Source: DATJBC01 sp035515515
GTDB lineage: Bacteria > Actinomycetota > Acidimicrobiia > Acidimicrobiales > UBA8190
Reading direction: 5' to 3'
Length of the DNA stretch: 26,209 bases
Assembly: GCA_035515515.1 (NCBI GenBank)
Contig: DATJBC010000200.1
Span: 1-26,209, forward strand
Shown: in pieces, positions 1 through 7,244 of the stretch
Layout: every line of letters starts with the position of its first letter
How positions within the stretch are numbered: position 1 is the stretch's first letter
Position numbers and translations under genes: made by a program
Notes under the pieces: generated by a model
Databases searched by the model: none
Told to the model about the DNA's origin: nothing
The model's input: the letters and a program-made list of their open reading frames with translations, nothing else

Positions 1-596
1 CCCCTCAGGCCTTCTGCGGGGACGTGATCGCGGTCCTCCACGCCTTGGAGCTCGGGCCGGTGCACCTCGTCGGCCAGAGCTTCGGCGGCCACATCGGGTT
101 CCTGGTGGCCGCCACCGCGCCGGCGGCCGTGGCCTCGCTGACCGTGATCGAGGCGGACCCCGATGCGTCGCCGCCCGCGGTGATGGACCGCGTCCGCGCC
201 TGGCTCGCGTCGTGGCCCCGGCCATCTCCGACGGAGAAGGCGGCGCTGGCGTTCTTCGCGACGAGCTCGTCACCCGAGACCTGGGTGGCGGGGCTCGAGG
301 CACGAGACGGCGGCTACTGGCCCCCGTTCGAGGCCTCCGTCCTGACGGCCGCCTTCGAGGGCCTCTCGGGTCGTTCGTGGTGGGACGACTGGAGGCGCAT
401 CGCGTCGCCGACGCTGGTGATCCGGGGTGACCGAGGCGAGCTCGCCGCCCCCTTGGCAGAGGCGATGGCATCCAGCCTCGAGCGCGCCGAGACCTGCACC
501 GTGGCCGACGCCGGCCACGACGCCCACCTCGACCAGCCGGCCGCCGTGGCGGAGGCGATCCGGCACTTCGCCGCTCGCCAACTGACGCAGGATTGA
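1..596 (+). CDS. Alpha/beta hydrolase, 5'-truncated by the window edge
   Basis: This is the C-terminal two-thirds or so of an alpha/beta-hydrolase-fold enzyme; substrate unknown. The reading frame is open from base 3, and the GTG at 24 is internal, because the residues before it (PQAFCGDV) continue the helix that normally precedes the nucleophile elbow. The catalytic triad is visible. The Ser nucleophile lies in GQSFGG after the strand VHLV, the acid is probably the Asp of VIRGDRGE, and the His lies in DAGHDAHLDQP near the C-terminus. A cap region rich in Trp and Pro sits between elbow and acid. Such proteins include esterases, haloperoxidase-like enzymes and C-C hydrolases, and the sequence does not separate them. 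It ends with TGA and converges on the LytM-like gene, with a 46-bp gap holding nothing I recognise. Confidence 0.85.
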   Translation, partial: PQAFCGDVIAVLHALELGPVHLVGQSFGGHIGFLVAATAPAAVASLTVIEADPDASPPAVMDRVRAWLASWPRPSPTEKAALAFFATSSSPETWVAGLEARDGGYWPPFEASVLTAAFEGLSGRSWWDDWRRIASPTLVIRGDRGELAAPLAEAMASSLERAETCTVADAGHDAHLDQPAAVAEAIRHFAARQLTQD

Positions 597-642
597 AGCC
601 CGCCATGCGTCGAGGCGCGCCCCGGGGGGCCGTGCGACCGGG

Positions 643-1896
643 CTACCAGGACGGCCAGTTGGCGGGGAGCACCCCGGTGGGAGGGTTGTTCTGCATCACG
701 CCGGCCGGCGCCCCCACCGAGGCCAGCAGCTGGGAGAAGTTGGCCCCGAAGGCGGTCGAGTTGGCCCCCGAGAACTGCCCGGCGTCGTTGGCCATGGACA
801 CCCCGTCGCCGGAGGGGTCGGCCCAACCCGTCTCGATGCCGTCGGGCCCCTCGTACATGGCGCCCAGCGCCGTGCCCGGCGTGACGGCCTGCCCCACGCT
901 GACCATGGGGTCGATGTCCTCCGCCGCGTACACGGCCAGCCCGGCGGCGGGCCCGTCGGTGAGGCGGTAGCTGATGAAGGTGCCTCCGGGCCAGCCCGAG
1001 TTGACGGTGCTCAGGATGACGCCGTCGCCGACGGCGTAGATGAGGCCGAAGCCGCTGTAGTCGACCCCCTGGTCGACGCGCTCGGGGTTGAGGCCGTTGA
1101 TGGCCCGCAGGGGATTGGAGTAGGTGCCCGGCGTGGGGTTGAAGGTCACGTTGACGGGCCGTTGCGTGGCGGCCTGCGCCGCGGCGAGCTCCTCTTCTTC
1201 TCGCTCTTCGGCCTCCTGGCGCTGCTTGGCCGCGATGGCGAGCAGGTTCTGCAGGTCGCCCTTGGTCTGGCTGAGCAACGTGTCGTCGCGCGTGAGGGCC
1301 CCCTGGGCGGCCTGGCGGGCGCCGGCCAGCTGCTGCACGCTCGCCTGGGCCTGGACCTGCGCGGCACGGAGGGCGGTCTCGGCCTGCTCGGTGTGCTGCG
1401 CGTCCACCCGGACGGCGTCGATGGCCGCGCTCACCCCCTGCGTGGCGATCTTGTTGTACTCCTGCTCGCCCGCCCACGAGTCGGCGTCGCTGGTGTCGAA
1501 CAGCGCGAGGAGCGACCCGTCGACGGCACCCGACATGTAGTTCTTGATGGCGATGGCGCGCAGGACGGCGCGGTCGTGCGTCTCGTTGGCGCGGTCCTGC
1601 GTGAGGTGGTCCTGCGCCGCGGTGACCTGCGCCTCGATGGCGGCTTCGTGCGCCTGCGCCCGGTCGTACTCGACCACCAGCGTCTGCACGGCCTGGCCGT
1701 CGATGGCGATCTGGCGTCCCAGCTGGGTCACCCTCGTCTGATCGGACTTGATGTCGGCCGAGGCTGGGCCGCTGCGCACCACCAGCGCGCACAGCGCGGC
1801 GAGGAGGGCGACGGCACCGAGCACGCGCGCCGAGGGCCTCCGCAGACCTGATTTCCGCCTGGGGGCGCGTGCGCCCTGACCGCCGTCCCTGGGCAT
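643..1896 (-). CDS. Secreted coiled-coil protein with degenerate LytM/M23-like domain
   Basis: The product is about 417 aa and probably exported. The N-terminus is Arg-rich, followed by a hydrophobic segment (VLGAVALLAALCALVV) and an AxA-type cleavage site (GPASA|D). Roughly residues 40-220 are Ala/Gln/Glu/Arg-rich and helical, ending in an acidic EEREEEELAAA stretch, as in coiled coils. The C-terminal domain resembles the LytM/M23 beta fold (QGVDYSG...IYAVGDGVI...VSVGQAVTPGTALG). The zinc ligands are missing: the His of HxGxD is Asp (RVDQGVD), and the HxH motif is replaced by GIETGWA. Coiled coil plus inactive LytM is the EnvC-like amidase-activator layout, so a regulatory role at the cell wall is inferred, not shown. 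I chose the ATG at 1896, with GGGGG upstream, over a TTG at 1929. The gene lies 150 bp downstream of the channel gene on the same strand. Confidence 0.8.
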   Translation of the reverse strand: MPRDGGQGARAPRRKSGLRRPSARVLGAVALLAALCALVVRSGPASADIKSDQTRVTQLGRQIAIDGQAVQTLVVEYDRAQAHEAAIEAQVTAAQDHLTQDRANETHDRAVLRAIAIKNYMSGAVDGSLLALFDTSDADSWAGEQEYNKIATQGVSAAIDAVRVDAQHTEQAETALRAAQVQAQASVQQLAGARQAAQGALTRDDTLLSQTKGDLQNLLAIAAKQRQEAEEREEEELAAAQAATQRPVNVTFNPTPGTYSNPLRAINGLNPERVDQGVDYSGFGLIYAVGDGVILSTVNSGWPGGTFISYRLTDGPAAGLAVYAAEDIDPMVSVGQAVTPGTALGAMYEGPDGIETGWADPSGDGVSMANDAGQFSGANSTAFGANFSQLLASVGAPAGVMQNNPPTGVLPANWPSW

Positions 1897-1906
1897 GACC
1901 CCCGCA

Positions 1907-1912
1907 AGGCTA
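1907..1912 (-). promoter_or_regulatory. Possible -10 element for the LytM-like gene
   Basis: The minus strand reads TAGCCT 10 nt before the ATG at 1896, with a GGGGG Shine-Dalgarno-like run in between. A TGGACC about 18 bp further upstream could act as a weak -35. The rest of the 150-bp gap (1897-2046) is GC-rich, and I see no further gene in it. Confidence 0.3.
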
Positions 1913-2046
1913 TTCGTCCCCGAGTGCAAAGGTCCACATACGTGCGTGCCGGCGTGCGGGCCGGTCTGTGCAGGCGGCGTCGTCGTGTCGTTGTGGTCAC
2001 CCGGAACGGCGCCGGCGGCGTCGATGTGAGGCCCCCGGGCCGTGCC

Positions 2047-3051
2047 TCAGGGCCGGGCCACGAAGCGCGCCAGGTCCTTCAGTTGCTCGGCGGTGCCGAC
2101 ACCGATCAACACGTCGTCGGCGCGGATGATCGCCTCAGGGGAGGGGTTGGTGGTGAAGCCCCCGTCGGGACGGCGGATGGCGAGCACGAGCGCGCCCGTC
2201 CGCTCGCGCAGTTGCGCGTCGCGCAGGCTGCGGCCCGTGAGCGGCGACGAGGTCGACACCTCGAACTCCTCCAGGCGGAACTCGAGGGTGCCGTCGTGCA
2301 TGACGACGTCGATGAAGTCGACCACGTGCGGCTGGGTCACGAAGGCCGCCATCCGGTCGCCGCCCAGCTGCTGGGGGTTCACCACCCGGTCGGCCCCGGC
2401 CCGCCGGAGCTTGGCCTCCGACGACTCGTTGCGCGCCCGGGCGATGATCTGCAGGTCGGGCCGCATGGACCGGCTCGACACCGTCACGAAGAGGTTGTCG
2501 GCGTCGGTGTCCAGGGCGGCGACGAGCGTGGCGGCGCGCTCGATCCCGGCCTCGAGCAGCGTGGCGTCGTCGGTCACGTCTCCGTGCACCGATGCGAAGG
2601 GGATGTCCTGCAGCCGCTCCGTGTCGCGGTCGACGACGACCACCTGCCGCCCCGCCTTGGCGAGGAAGGCGGCGACCTCGCGGCCCACGCGTCCCCAACC
2701 GCACACGAGCACGTGGTCCGACATGCCGGCGATGTCCCTGTCCATCCTGCGCCTCCTGACCAGATCCCGCATGTGGCCCTCGATGAGCACCTCGAGCACG
2801 GCCGAGAACGTGTAGAGCGCCGTGCCCACCCCCACGAGGATGAGCACGATCGAGAACACCTTCCCGGCCACCGAGAAGCGGTCGATGGTGGTCGACCCGA
2901 CCGTGGTGATGGTGACGATCGTCCCGAACAGGGCGTCGAGGAGCCCGAGGCCCAGCCCGAGGAATCCCACCGTGCCCCCCACGATCACCAGGGCCATGGC
3001 GCCGAGCCCGATCCTGACGCGCCGGAAAGGGTCCCTCACCTGGCCAATCAT
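2047..3051 (-). CDS. Two-TM potassium-channel-like protein with RCK (TrkA-N/TrkA-C) domains
   Basis: The protein is 334 aa. TM1 spans about residues 13-35, a pore helix and filter about 38-57, and TM2 about 61-85. An RCK_N Rossmann domain follows at about 112-228, with the nucleotide loop CGWGRVG at 117-123 and an acidic residue after the second strand (VVVVDRD). An RCK_C domain sits at about 245-331. This is the MthK/Kch-type layout of ligand-gated K+ channels in the inner membrane. The filter is unusual: residues 50-57 read TVGSTTID, where TVGYGD is expected. It keeps TVG but lacks the aromatic-Gly-Asp part, so K+ selectivity cannot be assumed. Start is the ATG at 3051. Its start faces that of the flavoprotein gene across 83 bp. 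Confidence 0.88.
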   Translation of the reverse strand: MIGQVRDPFRRVRIGLGAMALVIVGGTVGFLGLGLGLLDALFGTIVTITTVGSTTIDRFSVAGKVFSIVLILVGVGTALYTFSAVLEVLIEGHMRDLVRRRRMDRDIAGMSDHVLVCGWGRVGREVAAFLAKAGRQVVVVDRDTERLQDIPFASVHGDVTDDATLLEAGIERAATLVAALDTDADNLFVTVSSRSMRPDLQIIARARNESSEAKLRRAGADRVVNPQQLGGDRMAAFVTQPHVVDFIDVVMHDGTLEFRLEEFEVSTSSPLTGRSLRDAQLRERTGALVLAIRRPDGGFTTNPSPEAIIRADDVLIGVGTAEQLKDLARFVARP

Positions 3052-3121
3052 GGCCCAGCGGCCCGCGCGGCGCGCGGCTCGCCCGGGGCGGCCGGAACCG
3101 CCCCGCCCCCCGGGCCCGGGG

Positions 3122-3127
3122 TAGCGT
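3122..3127 (+). promoter_or_regulatory. -10 element of a leaderless-type promoter (flavoprotein gene)
   Basis: TAGCGT lies 7 nt before the ATG at 3135 in otherwise extremely GC-rich DNA (3052-3134). The spacing puts the transcription start at or beside the ATG. There is no Shine-Dalgarno sequence, which fits a leaderless mRNA. I see no convincing -35. Confidence 0.5.
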
Positions 3128-3134
3128 GCCCGCC

Positions 3135-4703
3135 ATGTCGGACTACGACGCCATCGTGATCGGGGCCGGCCACAACGGCCTCACGGCGGCGGCGGTCATG
3201 GCCCGCGGCGGGATGCGGGTGCTGTGCCTCGAGAAGAACCACTTCACCGGAGGCATGTGCTCGACGACCGAGCTGGCCCGCGGCTATCGCTTCGAGCTGG
3301 CCGGCTCGATCCAGTTCCCCGTGCCCAACCAGATCTTCGAAGACCTCGGGTTCGACGCCTGCCCCATCTACGAGCCCGAGATTCAGTCCGCCAGCATCGG
3401 GCCGTCCGGGGAGCCGCCCATCCTGCTGTACTCGGACCCCGAGCGCCTCCTCGCCCATCTGGGTGAGACCCTCGGCCTCGACGCCGTGCTGGGCATGGCC
3501 GAGATCGCCGCGTGGGCGGAGGCGCCGGCCCGTGCCATCGGGCGCTTCGACGTGCGCCGTCCGCCGCGCACGCTGGACGAGATGTGGGCGTGCGCCGCCA
3601 ACGAGGCCGAGCGTCAGGCCATCCGCACCGCCATGTTCGGGAGCGTCATGGACGTGGTGGACCGCTTCCTCCCCGAGCGCGACAAGCACGTCCAGGTCCG
3701 CTCGATGCTGAGCTTCCTGGCCGTCAACTCCACCTACCTCGGCCCCTACTCGCCGGGCAGCGCCCTGTGCCTCGCCTTCGCCCTGGCGTCGCCGGGCGGG
3801 GCGACGATGTCCAAGGTGCGCGGGGGGATCGGCACCCTCGCCGCCCACGTGCTGGCGCTGTTCGAGCACCACGGTGGCGAGCTCCGGCGGCACGCCAAGG
3901 TCTCGCGCATCGTGACGGCCGGCGGGCGCGTCGAGGGGGTGGCGGTGGGCGACGGGGAGGTCGTGACGGCGCCGGTGGTGGTGTCCAACCTCGATCCCAC
4001 CGCCACCTTCACGCAGCTCGTGGGCCGCGACGAGCTGCCCGAGGAGTTCGTGCGCCGGGTCGAGGCCATCGACCACCGGGCGGCGTACTTCCAGGCCCAT
4101 TTCGCACTGGACGGCCTGCCCGAGTTCGCGGCTCCCTACGACGTGCTCAACGAGGGCGGCTACCGCCGCAACGTGACGCTGTTCGGGACGCCCGAGCAGA
4201 TGCAGCGCGACTACGAGGGATGCGTGCGGGGGCTCGTCCCCGAGGCGCCCTCGTTCAACCTCGCCATCCCCTCGCTGGCCGAGCCCGAGCTCGCCCCGCC
4301 CGGGAAGCACGCGGCGAGCAGCTTCGCCTTCTACTTCCCCATCGCCGGCACCCGGGCCGACCAGGCCCGGCTGCGCGACGAGATGGCGGCGCGCATGGTG
4401 GCCAAGCTCGCCGCGGTGGCGCCCAACTTCCCGGACCTCGTCGACCGCCAGTTCAACTACCCCGCCTACACCTACGAGCTCATGTTCGGGTGCACCGGCG
4501 GCGACTTCACCCACGGCCTGCTCCAGCCGGCGTTCATGGGCCCCTTCCGTCCCGGCCCCCGCGGCTGGGCGGAGCAACCCGTGCCCCTCGACGGCCTCTA
4601 CCTGTGCGGCGCCGGGTGCCACGGCGGCCCCGGCATCACCTTCATCCCCGGCTACAACTGCGGGTACGCGGTGCTCGAGGCGGCGGGACGGGCCCGCGCG
4701 TAG
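3135..4703 (+). CDS. FAD-dependent oxidoreductase, phytoene-desaturase/PYROXD2-like
   Basis: The 522-aa protein starts with a dinucleotide-binding fold (YDAIVIGAGHNGL, GxGxxG at residues 10-15, then an acidic end VLCLEKN and the GG doublet in TGGMCST). It closes with a C-terminal FAD motif (GLYLCGAGCHGGPGITFIPGYNCGYAVLEA). This matches the amine-oxidase-fold phytoene desaturase/isomerase family, specifically the branch around human PYROXD2, whose substrates are largely unknown. No phytoene synthase, cyclase or other carotenoid gene lies nearby, so a carotenoid role is not supported by context. I chose the ATG at 3135 over the in-frame GTG at 3126 because the family starts right before the nucleotide-binding strand and the -10 hexamer fits this ATG. 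Its last 52 bp overlap the convergent DUF2834 gene. Confidence 0.87.
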   Translation: MSDYDAIVIGAGHNGLTAAAVMARGGMRVLCLEKNHFTGGMCSTTELARGYRFELAGSIQFPVPNQIFEDLGFDACPIYEPEIQSASIGPSGEPPILLYSDPERLLAHLGETLGLDAVLGMAEIAAWAEAPARAIGRFDVRRPPRTLDEMWACAANEAERQAIRTAMFGSVMDVVDRFLPERDKHVQVRSMLSFLAVNSTYLGPYSPGSALCLAFALASPGGATMSKVRGGIGTLAAHVLALFEHHGGELRRHAKVSRIVTAGGRVEGVAVGDGEVVTAPVVVSNLDPTATFTQLVGRDELPEEFVRRVEAIDHRAAYFQAHFALDGLPEFAAPYDVLNEGGYRRNVTLFGTPEQMQRDYEGCVRGLVPEAPSFNLAIPSLAEPELAPPGKHAASSFAFYFPIAGTRADQARLRDEMAARMVAKLAAVAPNFPDLVDRQFNYPAYTYELMFGCTGGDFTHGLLQPAFMGPFRPGPRGWAEQPVPLDGLYLCGAGCHGGPGITFIPGYNCGYAVLEAAGRARA

Positions 4704-5125
4704 CGCACGCTGCGCTCCACGAAGGCGAGGTAGAGCGCCATGGCGAAGGCCAGGCTGGTGAACAGGCTCATCACGAAGAAGATCCACGGGATCCTGATCG
4801 AGCGCCTGCGCCCGTCGACGATGGTCCACAGCGGGAGCAGGACCACGTTCACGATGGTGTAGTCCTGGGCCGCGGAGTCGGCCGCCCAGTTGGTGAACAG
4901 CATCTTCGTGTAGTTGACGTAGCTGGCGTCCGCGTAGGCGTGCACGTAGCGGACGTTGAAGTACCACCCCAGGACGAGGGACCCCACGCCCGCCGCGTAG
5001 AAGACGCCTTCGAGCGCCGACACCCGCCGGGCCGCCCCCGGCTGGAGCAGTGCCCGGTTGGCGGCGAAGGCCGCCGCCGTGCTGAGCACGCCCAGCGCCC
5101 CGAACAGCGCCAGCGATGTCGTCAT
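4652..5125 (-). CDS. DUF2834-family four-TM membrane protein
   Basis: The protein is 157 aa with four predicted membrane helices at about residues 4-22, 39-56, 88-104 and 112-134. The pattern LGWYFNVRYVHAY, then FTNWAADSAAQDYTIVN, then a basic loop (DGRRRS) and PWIFFVMSLFTSLAFAMALYLAFVER resembles DUF2834 proteins, which have no known function. I chose the ATG at 5125: AGGGGGA precedes it at good spacing, and translation from the upstream possible starts would add only a basic, non-family extension. The 3' end is embedded in the 3' end of the flavoprotein gene on the other strand (tail-to-tail overlap 4652-4703). The last 20 residues are therefore probably unstructured and not family-specific. 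It lies 65 bp downstream of the HxlR stop and may be co-transcribed with it. Confidence 0.78.
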   Translation of the reverse strand: MTTSLALFGALGVLSTAAAFAANRALLQPGAARRVSALEGVFYAAGVGSLVLGWYFNVRYVHAYADASYVNYTKMLFTNWAADSAAQDYTIVNVVLLPLWTIVDGRRRSIRIPWIFFVMSLFTSLAFAMALYLAFVERSVRYARARPAASSTAYPQL

Positions 5126-5190
5126 GGCCGTCCCCCTGTCCCTCGGCGGGCGCCGCTCCCGACGCGCCGCCGATGCTGGCACAGGGCTCG

Positions 5191-5667
5191 TCAGCCCGGG
5201 CGGGGGACCACCCCGGCGCGGGCCCGGCCCTTGCCGGGCACGGCCCGGACGTCACGGGCGCCCACGGGCTCGCCGCACGACCGGCACACGAGGTCGAACT
5301 CGGTCGTCGCCCCGCAGCCCTTGTGGACCACCCGGACCGGAGGCCCGCCCGGCGCGGCGTGGCGGTCGCCCCACTGGCGCATGGCGGTGAGCACCGGCCA
5401 CAGGTCGTGCCCCCGCTCGGTCAGGCGGTAGTCGTAGCGGGGCGGGTGCTCGGAGTACGGCACCCGGGTGAGCACACCCTCGTCGACCAGCTTGGTGAGC
5501 CGCTGCTGGAGGATGTTGCGCGAGATACCCAGGCGCTCCTGGAGCTGGTCGAAGCGGGTGACGCCCAGGAAGGCGTCCCGGATGATGAGCATCGACCACC
5601 GGTCGCCCACCACCTCCAGGCACTGGGCCACCGAGCAGTCCATGCCGGCGAAACTCTTGAGCTCCAC
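5191..5667 (-). CDS. HxlR-family winged-helix transcriptional regulator
   Basis: The 158-aa protein carries a typical HxlR winged helix: CSVAQCLEVVGDRWSMLIIRDAFLGVTRFDQLQERLGISRNILQQRL (residues 11-57), a wing with Tyr and Pro (EHPPRYDYRLTERG), and a last helix (LWPVLTAMRQWGD). Cys11 sits where redox-sensing members such as YodB and HypR carry their sensing Cys. A C-terminal HxxC...CxxC set (H115, C118, C128, C131) looks like a zinc-ribbon knuckle. The start is a GTG at 5667 with GGGAG upstream; an ATG at 5643 is possible but would cut the conserved KSFAGMDC segment. It is divergent from a DHA2 exporter across 54 bp that hold a perfect inverted repeat. The family logic suggests it represses the exporter, and perhaps itself, in response to a drug or electrophile. 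Confidence 0.9.
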   Translation of the reverse strand: MELKSFAGMDCSVAQCLEVVGDRWSMLIIRDAFLGVTRFDQLQERLGISRNILQQRLTKLVDEGVLTRVPYSEHPPRYDYRLTERGHDLWPVLTAMRQWGDRHAAPGGPPVRVVHKGCGATTEFDLVCRSCGEPVGARDVRAVPGKGRARAGVVPRPG

Positions 5668-5684
5668 GCTCCCAGCCTAACGGG

Positions 5685-5714
5685 TTGCATCATAGAACTC
5701 AATGCGCGTATAGT
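5685..5714 (+). promoter_or_regulatory. Promoter of the MFS exporter, leaderless type
   Basis: TTGCAT (5685-5690) and TATAGT (5709-5714) are separated by 18 bp. The -10 ends 7 nt before the ATG at 5722, so transcription should begin at or one base before the start codon. No Shine-Dalgarno sequence is present. This is the best -35/-10 pair in the window. Confidence 0.65.
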
Positions 5715-5725
5715 CCGTTCTATGA
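5690..5725. promoter_or_regulatory. Perfect 9-bp inverted repeat: probable HxlR operator
   Basis: TCATAGAAC (5690-5698) and GTTCTATGA (5717-5725) are exact reverse complements separated by 18 bp. One arm begins at the last base of the -35 and the other covers the predicted start site and the ATG of the exporter. Protein bound here would block the exporter promoter. The arms are AT-rich against a very GC-rich background. The regulator is assigned from position and family habit, not proved. Confidence 0.65.
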
Positions 5726-7212
5726 CGGAATCCACTGGGGTGTGCGACAGGGAAGGGGTCCCGGGGGCGCTCCGGCGCCCCGCCGCCGGGGCGGGGCCGT
5801 TCGGGAGCCGGCATGCCGCGGGGCGGGGGGCACGGGCGCCCGGGGCCGGCGCCCGTCGGCTGGTGTTCGCCGTGACCGCGCTGGGCGCCTTCATGGCGTC
5901 GCTCGACCTCTCCATCGTGAACGTGGCCTTCCCGGCGCTCGAGCGCTCCTTCCCCCACGACGGCGCGGCCTCGCTCGCCTGGGTCATCACCGGCTACAGC
6001 ATCGTGTTCGGCGCCCTCCTCGTCGTCGCCGGGCGCAGCGCCGACCGCCTGGGGGGCCGGCGGGTGTTCTTCGCCGGCCTGGCCGTGTTCTGCCTGGGGT
6101 CGGCCCTGTGCGGCTTGGCCCCGTCGGTGGGGCTGCTCGTCGCCGGCCGCCTCGTGCAGGGCGCGGGCGCCGCCGCCCTGCTGCCCTCGTCGCTCGGCCT
6201 GCTCCTGGCGACCTTCGCCGAGCGCCAGCGGTCGCAGGTGGTGGCCCTGTGGGCCGGCATCGGGGCGCTGGCCGTGGCCACCGGGCCGTCGCTCGGCGCC
6301 ATGCTCATCACGGCCTTCGGCTGGCGCGCCGCCTTCGCCGTGAACCTCCCGGTGGGCCTGGTCGCCTGGAGGGCGGGCCGCCGGGTGCTGCGCGACACCG
6401 CCGGCGACGCCGGCCACGCCCCGGACTACCCCGGCGCCCTCATGCTGGCGGGTGCGCTGGCGCTCGTGGTGCTGGCCATCTCGCAGGGGCCCGCCTGGGG
6501 GTGGACGAGCGCCCCCGTCGTGGCCTCGTTCGCCGGGGCGGGCGCGGTGGCCGCCGCCTTCCTGGCACGCTCGGCCCGCCACCGCGACCCCGTGCTCGAC
6601 CTGACGCTGTTCCGATCGCGCTCGTTCGCCGTCGCCAACGCGGCCGTCGTGGTCTACGCCATGGGCTTCTTCGCCATGTTGCTGGGCAACGTCCTGTTCC
6701 TCACCGGCGTGTGGCACTACTCGATCCTGCGCGCCGGCCTGGCCATCACGCCCGGCCCGCTGGTGGTGGCGGCGGTGTCGGGCCCCGCCGGCCGGCTGGC
6801 GGGGCGCGTGGGCTTCCGCCGCGTGACGCTCGTGGGGTTCGCCGTCTTCGCCGCCGGGCTGGCGTGGTACGTGGCGCGCGTCGGGCTCGAGCCGAGGTAC
6901 CTCTCGGTGTGGCTGCCCGGCACGCTCGTGGCGGGGCTGGGCATCGGGCTCACCTTCCCCATCCTGGGGGCGGCGGCGGTGTCGAGCCTGCACCCCGAGC
7001 GTTTCGCCGTGGGCAGCGCCGTCAACCAGACCGCCCGCCAGGTGGGCGGCGCGCTGGGCGTGGCCGTCCTCGTCGTCGTGCTGGGGACGCCCCACACGGC
7101 GCAGGCCGCCCTGGACGGCTTCCGCCACGTGTGGGAGTTCGCCACCGCCATGGCCCTCGCCTCGGGAGCCATCTGCGCGCTGCTGCGCCCGGGCGTCCCC
7201 GTGCCCGCCTGA
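5722..7212 (+). CDS. MFS transporter, DHA2 (14-TM) drug:proton antiporter family
   Basis: The protein is 496 aa: an unusual 40-odd-residue Arg/Gly/Ala-rich cytoplasmic N-terminus, then about 14 hydrophobic segments. Motifs fit DHA2 exporters (EmrB/QacA type): LDLSIVNVAFPALE in TM1, motif A in loop 2-3 (GRSADRLGGRRVFF), motif C-like GPSLGAMLITAFGWRAAFAVNLPVGL in TM5-6, and GPAWGWTS in the loop after the central helices. It probably exports hydrophobic drugs or toxic metabolites through the inner membrane by proton exchange; the substrate is unknown. Start is the ATG at 5722. The frame stays open far upstream, but that would run antisense through the whole HxlR gene, and a good leaderless promoter sits just before this ATG. 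Divergence from an HxlR regulator suggests inducible expression. Confidence 0.92.
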   Translation: MTESTGVCDREGVPGALRRPAAGAGPFGSRHAAGRGARAPGAGARRLVFAVTALGAFMASLDLSIVNVAFPALERSFPHDGAASLAWVITGYSIVFGALLVVAGRSADRLGGRRVFFAGLAVFCLGSALCGLAPSVGLLVAGRLVQGAGAAALLPSSLGLLLATFAERQRSQVVALWAGIGALAVATGPSLGAMLITAFGWRAAFAVNLPVGLVAWRAGRRVLRDTAGDAGHAPDYPGALMLAGALALVVLAISQGPAWGWTSAPVVASFAGAGAVAAAFLARSARHRDPVLDLTLFRSRSFAVANAAVVVYAMGFFAMLLGNVLFLTGVWHYSILRAGLAITPGPLVVAAVSGPAGRLAGRVGFRRVTLVGFAVFAAGLAWYVARVGLEPRYLSVWLPGTLVAGLGIGLTFPILGAAAVSSLHPERFAVGSAVNQTARQVGGALGVAVLVVVLGTPHTAQAALDGFRHVWEFATAMALASGAICALLRPGVPVPA

Positions 7213-7225
7213 CCCGAGGGCCCGC

Positions 7226-7239
7226 CGGGCGTCGGCCCG
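7226..7239. terminator. Small hairpin between convergent exporter and dinB genes
   Basis: CGGGC-GTCG-GCCCG forms a 5-bp, all-GC stem with a 4-nt loop in the 32-bp gap between two convergent stop codons. There is no T-run on either side, so a classical intrinsic terminator is not demonstrated. Confidence 0.3.
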
Positions 7240-7244
7240 CGTGC

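Noticed and set aside
24..596. GTG at 24 as the true start of the alpha/beta hydrolase
   Set aside because: The frame is open to the window edge. A start here would remove the first strands of the fold and the oxyanion loop, so the gene is cut by the window rather than short.
2030..2041. GC-rich palindrome GGCCCCCGGGCC after the channel gene as a terminator
   Set aside because: The loop would be only 2-4 nt with a 4-5 bp stem and no T-run. Such palindromes are frequent by chance at this GC content.
3135..4703. Carotenoid biosynthesis cluster
   Set aside because: The flavoprotein resembles phytoene desaturases, but no crtB, crtE, cyclase or squalene-type gene lies nearby, and the PYROXD2-like branch is not tied to carotenoids.
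3048..5255. A minus-strand open frame of about 735 codons
   Set aside because: It is antisense to the phytoene-desaturase-like gene, its composition is Gly/Arg/His-rich, and it has no motifs. GC-rich third positions suppress stop codons in this frame.
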